The notes below the pieces were generated by a model, which was not told the DNA's origin, made no database searches, and worked only from the letters and a program-made list of their open reading frames with translations. Shown piece by piece: positions 29,346 to 36,994 of a stretch of DNA of 64,000 nt. Source of the stretch: Curtobacterium pusillum (GTDB lineage: Bacteria; Actinomycetota; Actinomycetes; Actinomycetales; Microbacteriaceae); the NCBI GenBank assembly GCA_002025645.1, contig CP018783.1, positions 3,348,001-3,412,000 on the forward strand, in the 5' to 3' direction. The position numbers and the translations under genes were made by a program. Numbering within the stretch: position 1 is the stretch's first letter; every line of letters begins with the position of its first letter.

Positions 29346-30377
29346 ATGAGCACCACCGAGAACCTCCGCGTCGCCGTCGTCGGAGCGGGCGCGATGGGCA
29401 GCGACCACGTGCGTCGCATCACCTCGACCATCGCCGGCGCGGACGTCGTCGCGATCGTCGACCCCGACACCGCCCGGGCGACCGCGGCCGCAGCGAAGGC
29501 CCCTGGTGCGATCACCGCGTCGTCGTTCGAGGAGGCGCTCGACGCCACCCCGGTCGACGCCGTGATCGTCGCGACCCCGGGCTTCCTGCACGAGCCCGTC
29601 CTCGTGCCGGCCATCGAGCGTGGCCTCGCGGTGCTGTGCGAGAAGCCGCTGACCACGAGCGCCGAGGACTCGCTGCGCATCGTCGAGCTCGAGCAGGCGA
29701 AGTCCGACCGCCCGAAGATCCAGGTCGGGTTCATGCGCCGCTTCGACAAGGGCTACCAGGAGCTCCGTGCGTTGCGCGAGTCCGGCTCGAACGGTGCCCT
29801 GCTCGCCCTGCACCACGCGCACCGCAACCCGACGACCCCGCCGAACTTCAGCGAGTCGATGCTCATCCACGACTCGGTGATCCACGAGATCGACATCATC
29901 CCGTTCATCACGGGCGAGCCGATCACGAGCGTCGAGGTCAAGAAGCCCCGCAAGAACTCCCTGGCACCGGCCGACCTGCCCGAGCCGCAGTTCGTCCTGT
30001 TCACCACCGAGTCGGGCACGATGGCGATCGTCGAGATCAACGTCAACGCCCAGTTCGGCTACCAGGTCACGACCGACGCGGTGTTCGAGTCCGGCGTCGC
30101 GTACATCGGCCGCGAGACCTCGCTCAACCTGGTGTCGCAGGGCGTCTCCGGCCAGGGCGTCACCCCGTCGTTCGTCGAGCGCTTCGGCGCCGCCTACGAC
30201 GAGGAGGTCCAGCGCTGGGTCGACGCGGCGACGGACGGCGGCATCGACGGGCCGAGCGCCTGGGACGGCTACACGGCGTCCGTCGTCGCCGAGGTCGCCG
30301 TGCGCGCGCAGCAGACCGGTGCGCTCGAGCAGGTGGAGTACGCCACCACCAAGCCCGCGTTCTACGAGACGGCCTGA
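29346..30377 (+). CDS. iolG: Inositol 2-dehydrogenase (Gfo/Idh/MocA family)
   Basis: NAD-dependent first step, oxidising myo-inositol to scyllo-inosose. It has 343 residues, with the Rossmann motif VVGAGAMGSDHVRRI at the N-terminus, catalytic lysine K100 in CEKPLTT, and HDSVIHEIDIIPF with the conserved catalytic His/Asp pair. CAGGAGAACCCAGC precedes the ATG. The family also includes scyllo-inositol dehydrogenases, but the setting favours myo-inositol. Confidence 0.92.
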   Translation: MSTTENLRVAVVGAGAMGSDHVRRITSTIAGADVVAIVDPDTARATAAAAKAPGAITASSFEEALDATPVDAVIVATPGFLHEPVLVPAIERGLAVLCEKPLTTSAEDSLRIVELEQAKSDRPKIQVGFMRRFDKGYQELRALRESGSNGALLALHHAHRNPTTPPNFSESMLIHDSVIHEIDIIPFITGEPITSVEVKKPRKNSLAPADLPEPQFVLFTTESGTMAIVEINVNAQFGYQVTTDAVFESGVAYIGRETSLNLVSQGVSGQGVTPSFVERFGAAYDEEVQRWVDAATDGGIDGPSAWDGYTASVVAEVAVRAQQTGALEQVEYATTKPAFYETA

Positions 30378-30380
30378 TCG

Positions 30381-31250
30381 ATGCCGAAGATCGCACTCGA
30401 CCCCACGCCGTTCCACCACGACCTGTCGCTGCTGGAGTTCCCGCAGAAGGTCGCGGACCTCGGCTACGAGTACCTCCAGCTCACCCCGCACAAGGACTTC
30501 ATCCCCTTCTACCGGCACCCGAAGGCCGACGACGACCTCGTCGACGCCTTCGCCGCGGCGTGCCGGAACGCCGGTGTCCAGGTCGCGTCGGTCCTGCCGG
30601 TCCTCCGGTGGTCCGGCCCCGACCGTGACGCCCGCGAGGCCGCGGTGACGAAGTGGAAGCGGGTCATCGAGATCACGAAGCGCCTCGGTGTGGACACGAT
30701 CAACACCGAGTTCTCCGGTCGTCCCGAGCGCCCCGAGGAGTCCGAGGACGCCTTCTACCGGTCGATGGAGGAGCTCCTGCCGATCATCGAGGACTCCGGG
30801 ATCCGCGTGCTCATCGACCCGCACCCGGACGACTTCGTCGAGGACGGCCTCGAGGCACTGCGGGTCATCCGCGGCCTGAACTCGAAGAACGTCGGGTTCG
30901 TCTACGTCGCCTGCCACACGTTCCACTACGGCGGCAACATGGACGAGATCATCGACGCCGCGGGCGACTCGCTGCAGTTGATCCACGTCGCCGACGCCTA
31001 CGATCACCGTCGTTCGCACGGCCTGCGCTACATCACGAACCCGCCCGGCAACCCCGTGCGCGTGCACCAGCACCTGCCGGTCGGTCAGGCGGACGTCGAC
31101 TTCGCTGCCTTCTGGGCCGCGCTCGACCGGGTCGGCTTCTCCGCTCGCGAGGACACCGTCGCCGTCTCGAGCGTCTTCGCCGAGGACGAGAACGCCGACG
31201 AGGTCTCGCGCTTCCAGCTCGACACGATCACGAAGGGACTCACCCGATGA
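30381..31250 (+). CDS. IolH-like sugar phosphate isomerase/epimerase (TIM barrel)
   Basis: A 289-residue xylose-isomerase-like TIM barrel starting MPKIALDPTPFHHDLSLLEF, with metal-site candidates in VLIDPHPDDFVEDGLEA, YVACHTFHYGGNMDEI and IHVADAYDHRRSHGLRY. It corresponds in position and type to iolH of C. glutamicum and Bacillus, whose exact role is not settled; inosose isomerase is one possibility. It follows iolG by 3 bp and overlaps the transaldolase start. Confidence 0.8.
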   Translation: MPKIALDPTPFHHDLSLLEFPQKVADLGYEYLQLTPHKDFIPFYRHPKADDDLVDAFAAACRNAGVQVASVLPVLRWSGPDRDAREAAVTKWKRVIEITKRLGVDTINTEFSGRPERPEESEDAFYRSMEELLPIIEDSGIRVLIDPHPDDFVEDGLEALRVIRGLNSKNVGFVYVACHTFHYGGNMDEIIDAAGDSLQLIHVADAYDHRRSHGLRYITNPPGNPVRVHQHLPVGQADVDFAAFWAALDRVGFSAREDTVAVSSVFAEDENADEVSRFQLDTITKGLTR

Positions 31251-32362
31251 CCACGACCCTCGAGACGTCGGCCACCACGACCGACGCCGACACCCGCCCC
31301 GTCACCCTGCAGGCGGCGTCGCAGACGGTGACCGCGCTCTGGAACGACTCGGCGGACCCGCACGAGCTGTCCACCGCCATCCACGAGTACGGCGCCGTCG
31401 GTGCGACCTGCAACCCGGTGATCGCGTACACCTGCATCAAGCAGGACCCCGAGACCTGGGTGCCGCGCATCCGCGAGATCGCCGCCGAGCACCCGACCGC
31501 GGGGGAGTCCTGGATCGGCTGGAAGGCCGTCGAGGAGCTCTCGATCGCCGCGGCCGAGCAGCTGCTGCCGGCGTTCGAGGCGTCGGGTGGCCGCAACGGT
31601 CGACTGAGCATGCAGACCGACCCGCGCTTCCACCGCGACCAGGACGCGCTCGTCGAGCAGGCCGTGCGGTTCTCGCAGCTCGCGCCGAACATCATCGTGA
31701 AGATCCCCGCGACGAAGGTCGGCATCGCCGCGATCGAGGAAGCGGCCTACCGCGGTGTCTCGATCAACGCGACCGTGTCGTTCACCGTGCCGCAGGTCGT
31801 CGCCGTGGGCGAGGCCATCGAACGCGCCCTCGACCGCCGCGCCGCCGACGGGCTGCCGGAGCAGGAGTTCGGGCACGTCGTCACGCTGATGGCCGGCCGG
31901 TTCGACGACTGGGTGAAGACCGTCGTCAAGCGCGACCACGTCATGGTCGACCCCGGCATCCTCGAGTGGGCCGGCGTCGCCGCGGTCAAGAACGCGTACC
32001 GGGTCTTCCAGGAGCGCGGCTTCCGGTCGCGCGTGCTCGTCGCGGCCTTCCGGAACGCGCTGCAGTGGTCCGAGTTCCAGGGCGGCGACCTGGTCGTCTC
32101 GCCGCCGTTCCAGTGGTCGAAGGACATCAACGCCAACGCGTTCCCGTTCCGTCCTGACGCCATCCACGACGAGGTCCCGGCAGCGGTCATCGAGGCGCTC
32201 CGTGCCGCGACGCCCGAGTTCGCCCGCGGCTACGACGTCGACGGCATGACGATCGACGAGTTCGACCGCTTCGGGGCGACGGTCACGACGCTGCGGCAGT
32301 TCCTCGACGCGGACGCCCAGCTGGACGCGCTGGTGCGCGACATCATCGTGCCGGCTGCGTAG
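31247..32362 (+). CDS. Transaldolase family protein in the iol operon
   Basis: A 371-residue class I aldolase-fold protein related to transaldolases. SADPHELSTAIHEYGAVGAT is followed by CNPVIAYTCIK, the T-x-N-P substrate region. The Schiff-base lysine is K152 in NIIVKIPATKVGI, and FTVPQVVAVGEAIERAL and GRFDDWVKTVVKRDH follow. Lysine and flanking motif are intact, so it should be catalytically active. Transaldolase is not part of the textbook inositol pathway; it may handle the aldolase products or a deoxy-sugar by-product. The last gene of the operon, coupled to the IolH-like gene by ATGA. Confidence 0.85.
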   Translation: MTTTLETSATTTDADTRPVTLQAASQTVTALWNDSADPHELSTAIHEYGAVGATCNPVIAYTCIKQDPETWVPRIREIAAEHPTAGESWIGWKAVEELSIAAAEQLLPAFEASGGRNGRLSMQTDPRFHRDQDALVEQAVRFSQLAPNIIVKIPATKVGIAAIEEAAYRGVSINATVSFTVPQVVAVGEAIERALDRRAADGLPEQEFGHVVTLMAGRFDDWVKTVVKRDHVMVDPGILEWAGVAAVKNAYRVFQERGFRSRVLVAAFRNALQWSEFQGGDLVVSPPFQWSKDINANAFPFRPDAIHDEVPAAVIEALRAATPEFARGYDVDGMTIDEFDRFGATVTTLRQFLDADAQLDALVRDIIVPAA

Positions 32363-32382
32363 TCTGCCGCGACCACACGTCG

Positions 32383-32422
32383 GACGGGAGGCGGGGTGCC
32401 AGCTGGCACCGCGCCTCCCGTC
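32383..32422. terminator. Palindrome ending the iol operon (CTGGAGGCGCGG-related)
   Basis: 20-bp arms (32383-32402, 32403-32422) pair with one mismatch; the left arm is GACGGGAGGCGGGGTGCCAG and the right ends TCCCGTC followed by TGCTCTTT. Likely terminator of the nine-gene operon. Confidence 0.72.
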
Positions 32423-32450
32423 TGCTCTTTCCAGCGTTCGCCATCCATGT

Positions 32451-32456
32451 TAGGTT
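32451..32456 (+). promoter_or_regulatory. -10 box (TAGGTT) of the tautomerase gene
   Basis: TAGGTT directly abuts the operator at 32455-32466. The expected start of transcription falls inside the operator; the -35 region (TTTCCA) is weak. Confidence 0.5.
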
Positions 32457-32466
32457 GTCAGGACAA
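32455..32466. promoter_or_regulatory. GntR/IolR operator at the tautomerase promoter
   Basis: TTGTCAGGACAA, an inverted repeat with the same TGTC-NN-GACA core as the iolC operator. It overlaps the start of transcription, so the tautomerase gene should belong to the same regulon. Confidence 0.68.
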
Positions 32467-32489
32467 AGTCCCGAACTGCAGGAGGCACC

Positions 32490-32903
32490 ATGCCGCTCGT
32501 CCGTATCGACCTCGCCACCGGCCGCACCCCCGAGGCGGTGCGCGCCATCGCCGACGCGATCCACACCGCGATCGTCGACGTCTACGGGATCCCCGTGCGC
32601 GACCGGTTCCAGGTGATCACCGAGCACCCGGCGCAGCAGATCATCGCCGAGGACGCCGGGCTCGGGTTCGAGCGGACCGACGGGGTCGTCATGATCCAGG
32701 TCTTCACCCAGCGCGGACGGACCGACGAGGCGAAGACGACGCTGTACGCGGCGATCCACGACGCCCTCGCCGCGATCGGTGTCGCATCGGAGGACGTCTT
32801 CATCGGCTACGTCGAGAACGGGCCGCAGGACTGGTCCTTCGGGTTCGGACGGGCGCAGTACGTGACGGGCGAGCTGGGTGTGCCCGCGTCCGTTCCCGCC
32901 TGA
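32490..32903 (+). CDS. Tautomerase superfamily protein
   Basis: A 137-residue 4-oxalocrotonate tautomerase-type protein. After removal of Met the catalytic N-terminal proline is exposed (MPLVRIDLATGRTPEAVRAI), and the chain is two beta-alpha-beta units (malonate semialdehyde decarboxylase/cis-CaaD-like length rather than the 62-residue 4-OT). It starts behind GGAGG (32481-32485). It has its own promoter with the iol operator, so it likely helps inositol or inosose tautomerisation, or removes malonate semialdehyde. Substrate is inferred only. Confidence 0.82.
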   Translation: MPLVRIDLATGRTPEAVRAIADAIHTAIVDVYGIPVRDRFQVITEHPAQQIIAEDAGLGFERTDGVVMIQVFTQRGRTDEAKTTLYAAIHDALAAIGVASEDVFIGYVENGPQDWSFGFGRAQYVTGELGVPASVPA

Positions 32904-32907
32904 TCGC

Positions 32908-33666
32908 CTACTTGTCGACCAGCGTGACCTCGAACGAGTAGCGGTCGGGGCGGTAGCAGTGCACGCCGTACTCGACCGCTCGTCCCGAGGCGTCGTACGC
33001 GGTCCGGCTCATCGTGAGGACGGGGTCGCCGTCCTCGATCTCGAGCAGGCCGGCCTCTTCGTCGGTCACCGCGCGGGCGCCGATCCGCTGCTTCGCGACC
33101 CGCATCGTCACGCCGCGGCCGCGGAGCAGCTGGTACAGCCCGTGGTCCTGCAGGTCCTGGTCGGTGATCTCGAGGAACTCCGGCGGCAGGTAGTTCTCGA
33201 GGATCGCCATCGGGACGTCCTCGGCGAACCGCACGCGCCGGATGTGCGCCACGGTCGTGCCCGGGGTGAGCCCGAGTGCTTCGGCCACGACGTCGGACGC
33301 GGGGACGTCGTTGCGCTCGAGCAGCTTCGTCGCCGGCGCCTGCGATCCCTGCGCGAGGTCGTCGTACAGGCTCGTCAGCTCGACCTTGCGCGTCACCGGG
33401 CCGTGCACGACCTGCGTACCGATGCCGCGGCGCCGGACGAGCAGGCCCTTGTCGACGAGGTCCTGGATCGCACGGCGGATCGTCGGGCGGGAGAGCCCGA
33501 GTCGTTCACCGAGCGCGATCTCGTTCTCGAGCCGTGCACCGGGCGGCATCGCGCCGGAGCGGATCGCCTCCTCGATGCGGGAGGCGACCTGGAAGTACAG
33601 GGGCATCGGACCCGACCGGTCCAGGTCCATGAACAGGTCGGACGGCAGCTGGCCTTCGTTGGTCAT
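32908..33666 (-). CDS. GntR/HutC-family regulator with UTRA domain, likely iol repressor
   Basis: A 252-residue regulator: N-terminal GntR winged helix (about residues 21-90; LYFQVASRIEEAIRSGAMPPG, LSRPTIRRAIQDLVDKGLLV) and C-terminal UTRA ligand-binding domain (about residues 105-248). It is convergent with the tautomerase gene (4-bp gap). An operator-like TGTCGTGACA lies 45-54 bp upstream of its start, and two matching sites control the iol operon and tautomerase, so it is most likely the inositol repressor (IolR-like) and autoregulated. The effector is unknown, probably an inositol intermediate. Confidence 0.85.
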   Translation of the reverse strand: MTNEGQLPSDLFMDLDRSGPMPLYFQVASRIEEAIRSGAMPPGARLENEIALGERLGLSRPTIRRAIQDLVDKGLLVRRRGIGTQVVHGPVTRKVELTSLYDDLAQGSQAPATKLLERNDVPASDVVAEALGLTPGTTVAHIRRVRFAEDVPMAILENYLPPEFLEITDQDLQDHGLYQLLRGRGVTMRVAKQRIGARAVTDEEAGLLEIEDGDPVLTMSRTAYDASGRAVEYGVHCYRPDRYSFEVTLVDK

Positions 33667-33710
33667 CGCGGTCCTTCGGAGTGCGGGGTTCGGCGTCGGT
33701 GCCGAGGGAA

Positions 33711-33720
33711 TGTCGTGACA
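33711..33720. promoter_or_regulatory. GntR/IolR operator upstream of gntR
   Basis: TGTCGTGACA, third copy of the TGTC-NN-GACA inverted repeat. On the minus strand it overlaps a TATTGT -10 box (33718-33723) and the expected start of the gntR transcript, implying autoregulation. Confidence 0.68.
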
Positions 33721-33760
33721 ATACCACCGGGGGTGCTCGACGCCGGGGAGCCCACTCCCG

Positions 33761-33820
33761 TCAGTGGGCGTCCGCCTCGACCGTGCGCTTGAGGTTCGCG
33801 AGCCCCCGCTCGAAGTCGGG
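33761..33820 (-). pseudogene. Possible remnant: 19-codon C-terminal fragment
   Basis: Just beyond the exonuclease stop, the minus strand can be read as PDFERGLANLKRTVEADAH plus a stop, which looks like the amphipathic C-terminal helix of an SRPBCC-type protein. There is no start or upstream domain. It may be the tail of a deleted gene or simply an open stretch. Confidence 0.25.
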
Positions 33821-33829
33821 TCAGCTGGC

Positions 33830-34495
33830 TCAGTCGGCGAAGATCATCGGGCGGTTCGACAGCGGGGGCTGGCTCGCCTGCTTCGGCTTCTCGGCGCGGG
33901 GCCGGACCGGCGCGATGCGCACGCGCGTGGCCGCTCCGAGGGCCTCGACCGTCCCGACACCGTGGAAGCCGGCGGCGTGCACGACGATGGCCGCGCAGGC
34001 CTCGGCGTCGGCGGCGGCGTCGTGGTGCTGGAAGCCCTCGTACCCCGCGGCGCGCGCGGCCATCGGCAGGCGGTAGGAATCGAGCGTGTAGGTCTTCCGC
34101 GCGACCTGCAGCGAGCACATCGAGTGGTGCTCGGCCAGGGCGATGCCCGTCGCCGAGCAGCCGCCCGCGATCACGCCCATGTCGAAGCGGGCGTTGTGCG
34201 CGACGAGGACGTCCCCCTCGGCGAACGCGACGATGTCCGGGTACTGCTGCTCCCACGCCTTCGCGCCGACGACGTCGCCGGCGACGATGCCGTGGATGCG
34301 GGTGTTCCACTCGAGGAAGTCGTCGTGGCCGAACGGCGGGCGGATGAACCACGAGGCCCGTTCGACGACCTTCCCCGCACGGACCTTGACGAGTCCGACC
34401 GAGCAGGCGCTGGCGGGCGAGCTGTTCGCGGTCTCGAAGTCGATCGCGGTGAAGTTCAACGGCACGTTCCCGATGGTCGCACGCGGCGCCGACAT
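33830..34495 (-). CDS. DEDDh exonuclease domain protein (DnaQ/epsilon-like)
   Basis: A 221-residue 3'-5' exonuclease. The ExoI motif is FTAIDFETANSS, ExoII is VAHNARFDMGVI, and ExoIII with the DEDDh histidine is FQHHDAAADAEACA. The C-terminal 40 residues are basic and proline-rich (RIAPVRPRAEKPKQ). It could act in DNA repair or nucleotide recycling and is not tied to a polymerase gene here. The start is ATG at 34495. Confidence 0.88.
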   Translation of the reverse strand: MSAPRATIGNVPLNFTAIDFETANSSPASACSVGLVKVRAGKVVERASWFIRPPFGHDDFLEWNTRIHGIVAGDVVGAKAWEQQYPDIVAFAEGDVLVAHNARFDMGVIAGGCSATGIALAEHHSMCSLQVARKTYTLDSYRLPMAARAAGYEGFQHHDAAADAEACAAIVVHAAGFHGVGTVEALGAATRVRIAPVRPRAEKPKQASQPPLSNRPMIFAD

Positions 34496-34577
34496 CGCCG
34501 GAAGCCGCGTCGGCGTTGCGCCCGTGCCGGCTCCGTGTGGCAGGTGCCGGCGCTGCCGTGCCGCGGAAGACGGGGGA

Positions 34578-35039
34578 TCAGCCGCGGCGCACCCGACGTG
34601 AGCGGCGTCGACGACGTGCGGTGAGCCTCCAGGTCGCCGACAGGCGCTTCCGTGCCCGCACGTGGTGCGGGTACGCGAGCGTGCCGACCAGCTCGAACGC
34701 GACGGCCGCGGCGTCGATCCGCCAGCGCGGAGGGACGGACGCGACGTGCGCCGCGAAGCCGTCGGCGAAGTCCGACGTGACGGGCGGGAACGCGATGTCC
34801 GCGGGTGGCTCGACCATGCGGAACTCGTCCTCTTCGTCGTGGTCGATCGCCGTGTCGTCCGGGTCGTACTCCACCAGGACGTCGGCCTCGAGCTCGGCCA
34901 GGGCCTCGTGCAAGGCGATCAGATCCGCGGGTGGGAGTTCCTCCAACGCGGCGATCGTCTCCGCGGCGAAGTACCGCCGTTGCCCCCGTGCGTCGAGCCC
35001 CATCGAGTGCACACCGTGTCGGTCACGTTCGAACCACAT
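34578..35039 (-). CDS. Hypothetical protein with basic C-terminal tail
   Basis: A 153-residue protein not recognised. It has an aromatic N-terminus (MWFERDRHGVHSMGL), a helical acidic middle (AALEELPPADLIALHEALAE) with a D/E cluster near residue 60-75, a conserved-looking PPRWRIDAAAVAFELVGTLAYPHHVRARKRL region, and an arginine-rich end. No membrane segment is present. The ATG at 35039 is the first start giving this N-terminus; upstream in-frame sequence overlaps the promoter of the neighbouring plus-strand gene. Confidence 0.65.
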   Translation of the reverse strand: MWFERDRHGVHSMGLDARGQRRYFAAETIAALEELPPADLIALHEALAELEADVLVEYDPDDTAIDHDEEDEFRMVEPPADIAFPPVTSDFADGFAAHVASVPPRWRIDAAAVAFELVGTLAYPHHVRARKRLSATWRLTARRRRRSRRVRRG

Positions 35040-35120
35040 CGACGTCCTCCATCCGTGTCGTCCGGACCACGCTGCCACCCGGGCGCTCCACGTGTGCTGT
35101 TCTCCGGGCGGGAGCACCTC

Positions 35121-35126
35121 TACGCT
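35121..35126 (+). promoter_or_regulatory. -10 box (TACGCT) of the 68-residue membrane protein gene
   Basis: TACGCT ends 6 nt before the ATG at 35133, consistent with leaderless initiation. Confidence 0.5.
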
Positions 35127-35132
35127 GCCCAC

Positions 35133-35339
35133 ATGGGGGACCCTCGCGACCTGGACGAGCTACTGGCCGGCGCCGACGTCGTGGACGCGCCGTCGCACAC
35201 CGTGCGTCGCATGGTCGGGCTGGGGGTCGCCCTGGTGGGCATCGCGGTCGCCGTCGCCGTCGGGCTCACCTCCGGGGCGTACGCGGTGCTCGGCGCGGTG
35301 CTCCGCGCGGCCTTCGGTCGCTGGGGCGAGCTGTTCTGA
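35133..35339 (+). CDS. Small membrane protein
   Basis: A 68-residue protein: an acidic 20-residue N-terminus (MGDPRDLDELLAGADVVDAP), then a hydrophobic stretch of about 35 residues (MVGLGVALVGIAVAVAVGL onward) that can make one or two helices. Function is unknown. The start is supported by a -10 box 6 nt upstream. Confidence 0.6.
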   Translation: MGDPRDLDELLAGADVVDAPSHTVRRMVGLGVALVGIAVAVAVGLTSGAYAVLGAVLRAAFGRWGELF

Positions 35340-35355
35340 GCGTGGCCGGCACGGC

Positions 35356-35372
35356 GGCCTGGAGGCGCGGCG
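35356..35372. repeat. Half copy of the CTGGAGGCGCGG family upstream of ychF
   Basis: GGCCTGGAGGCGCGGCG matches the left arm of the palindrome family; only a short GC-rich dyad follows. Confidence 0.5.
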
Positions 35373-35395
35373 CCGCTCCGGCGTGCGGCCGCCGG

Positions 35396-35401
35396 TAGGC
35401 T
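35396..35401 (+). promoter_or_regulatory. -10 box (TAGGCT) of ychF
   Basis: TAGGCT ends 8 nt before the GTG at 35410; no ribosome binding site is present, so leaderless initiation is likely. Confidence 0.5.
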
Positions 35402-35409
35402 GTACTCCC

Positions 35410-36483
35410 GTGGCACTCACCATCGGAATCGTCGGTCTCCCGAACGTCGGCAAGTCGACCCTGTTCAACGCCCTGACCAAGAACCAGGTCCTCGCCGCGA
35501 ACTACCCGTTCGCGACGATCGAGCCGAACGTCGGCGTGGTGAACCTGCCCGACCCGCGCCTCGACCAGCTCGCCGAGCTGTTCCACTCCGAGAAGACCGT
35601 CCCCGCCCCGGTGTCGTTCGTCGACATCGCCGGCATCGTCAAGGGTGCGAGCGAGGGTGAGGGGCTCGGCAACAAGTTCCTCGCGAACATCCGCGAGGCC
35701 GACGCCATCGCGCAGGTCGTCCGCGGCTTCACGGACGACGACGTCGTGCACGTGGCGAACAAGGTCTCCCCGAAGGACGACCTCGAGGTCATCAACACCG
35801 AGCTGATCCTCGCCGACCTCGAGACCATCGAGAAGGCCCTGCCCCGGTACGAGAAGACCGTGAAGCTCAAGCAGGCCGAGCCGATCGTGCTCGAGACCGC
35901 GCAGGAGGCGAAGGCCGCGCTCGAGGCAGGCACGCTGCTGTCCGCCACCTCGATCGACCTGACCCCGATCGCCGAGCTCGGACTCCTGTCGGCCAAGCCG
36001 TTCATCTTCGTCTTCAACGTCGACGAGGCGATCCTCACCGACGACGCCCGCAAGGCCGAGCTCGCGGCGCTCGTCGCCCCCGCCCAGGCGGTGTTCCTCG
36101 ACGCGCAGGTCGAGTCCGAGCTGATCGAGCTCGACCCGGCCGACGCCGCCGAGCTCCTCGAGTCGACCGGGCAGACCGAGTCCGGCCTCGACCAGCTCGC
36201 CCGCATCGGCTTCGACACCCTCGGGCTGCAGACCTACCTGACTGCCGGGCCGAAGGAAGCGCGTGCGTGGACGATCGGCAAGGGGTGGAAGGCTCCCCAG
36301 GCGGCCGGCGTGATCCACACCGACTTCGAGAAGGGCTTCATCAAGGCCGAGGTCATCTCCTTCGAGGACCTGGTCGCGACCGGCTCCATCGCCGAGGCCC
36401 GTTCCGCCGGCAAGGCGCGGATCGAGGGCAAGGACTACGTCATGCAGGACGGCGACGTGGTGGAGTTCCGCTTCAACAACTGA
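35410..36483 (+). CDS. ychF: Redox-regulated ATPase YchF (Obg family)
   Basis: A 357-residue Obg-family P-loop ATPase that binds ribosomes and is linked to oxidative stress response. It has G1 GLPNVGKSTLFNAL at the N-terminus, G3 FVDIAGIVKGASEGEG, an altered G4 (FVFNVDE in place of NKxD, as in ATP-specific YchF), a coiled coil in the middle, and the C-terminal TGS domain (LQTYLTAGPKEARAWTIGKG through MQDGDVVEFRFNN). The start is GTG at 35410. Confidence 0.97.
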   Translation: MALTIGIVGLPNVGKSTLFNALTKNQVLAANYPFATIEPNVGVVNLPDPRLDQLAELFHSEKTVPAPVSFVDIAGIVKGASEGEGLGNKFLANIREADAIAQVVRGFTDDDVVHVANKVSPKDDLEVINTELILADLETIEKALPRYEKTVKLKQAEPIVLETAQEAKAALEAGTLLSATSIDLTPIAELGLLSAKPFIFVFNVDEAILTDDARKAELAALVAPAQAVFLDAQVESELIELDPADAAELLESTGQTESGLDQLARIGFDTLGLQTYLTAGPKEARAWTIGKGWKAPQAAGVIHTDFEKGFIKAEVISFEDLVATGSIAEARSAGKARIEGKDYVMQDGDVVEFRFNN

Positions 36484-36497
36484 GCGGAGCACCCGTC

Positions 36498-36917
36498 GTG
36501 CAGGACCACTTCGGCGTCTACGGCGCCTGGCTGCAGGACGGCCGGCTGGTCACCGTCGAGAAGGCCCGCGGACCGTACACGGGGTGGTTCGACCTGCCCG
36601 GTGGCTCGCCCGAACCGGGGGAATCGGCCGATCAGACCCTCCGGCGCGAACTCGTCGAGGAGTGCGGCGTCGCGGTCGCGGCGATCGAGTCCTGGCACGA
36701 GTTCGATGTCCACGTGGATCGTGCGAGCGACGGTTCGGTGATCGACTTCCGGCATCGTGGACGGATCGCACTCGTCCGGGTCGTCGGGCCGGTGCGGCCG
36801 ATCGTAGACGTCGAGGACGTCGCTCGGGTGGTCCTCCTCGCCCTCGACTCGAGTGCCTCGGTCACCCCGGCCGTCCGCCTCGCCCGCACGCTGCTCGAGG
36901 GCGGCCCGCTGCGCTGA
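36498..36917 (+). CDS. NUDIX hydrolase
   Basis: A 139-residue NUDIX protein cleaving nucleoside diphosphate-linked compounds. The complete box G-x5-E-x7-RE-x2-EE-x-G is seen in GSPEPGESADQTLRRELVEECG. The GTG at 36498 follows GGAG by 8 nt and lies 14 bp after ychF, so it is probably co-transcribed with it. The substrate is not predictable. Confidence 0.88.
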   Translation: MQDHFGVYGAWLQDGRLVTVEKARGPYTGWFDLPGGSPEPGESADQTLRRELVEECGVAVAAIESWHEFDVHVDRASDGSVIDFRHRGRIALVRVVGPVRPIVDVEDVARVVLLALDSSASVTPAVRLARTLLEGGPLR

Positions 36918-36994
36918 TGCCCGGTGCGTCCGCGTCCGGTACCCGACCGGCATCCGGCACACTGTCGACGAACATCGACGAGAGGTGGCAAGAG

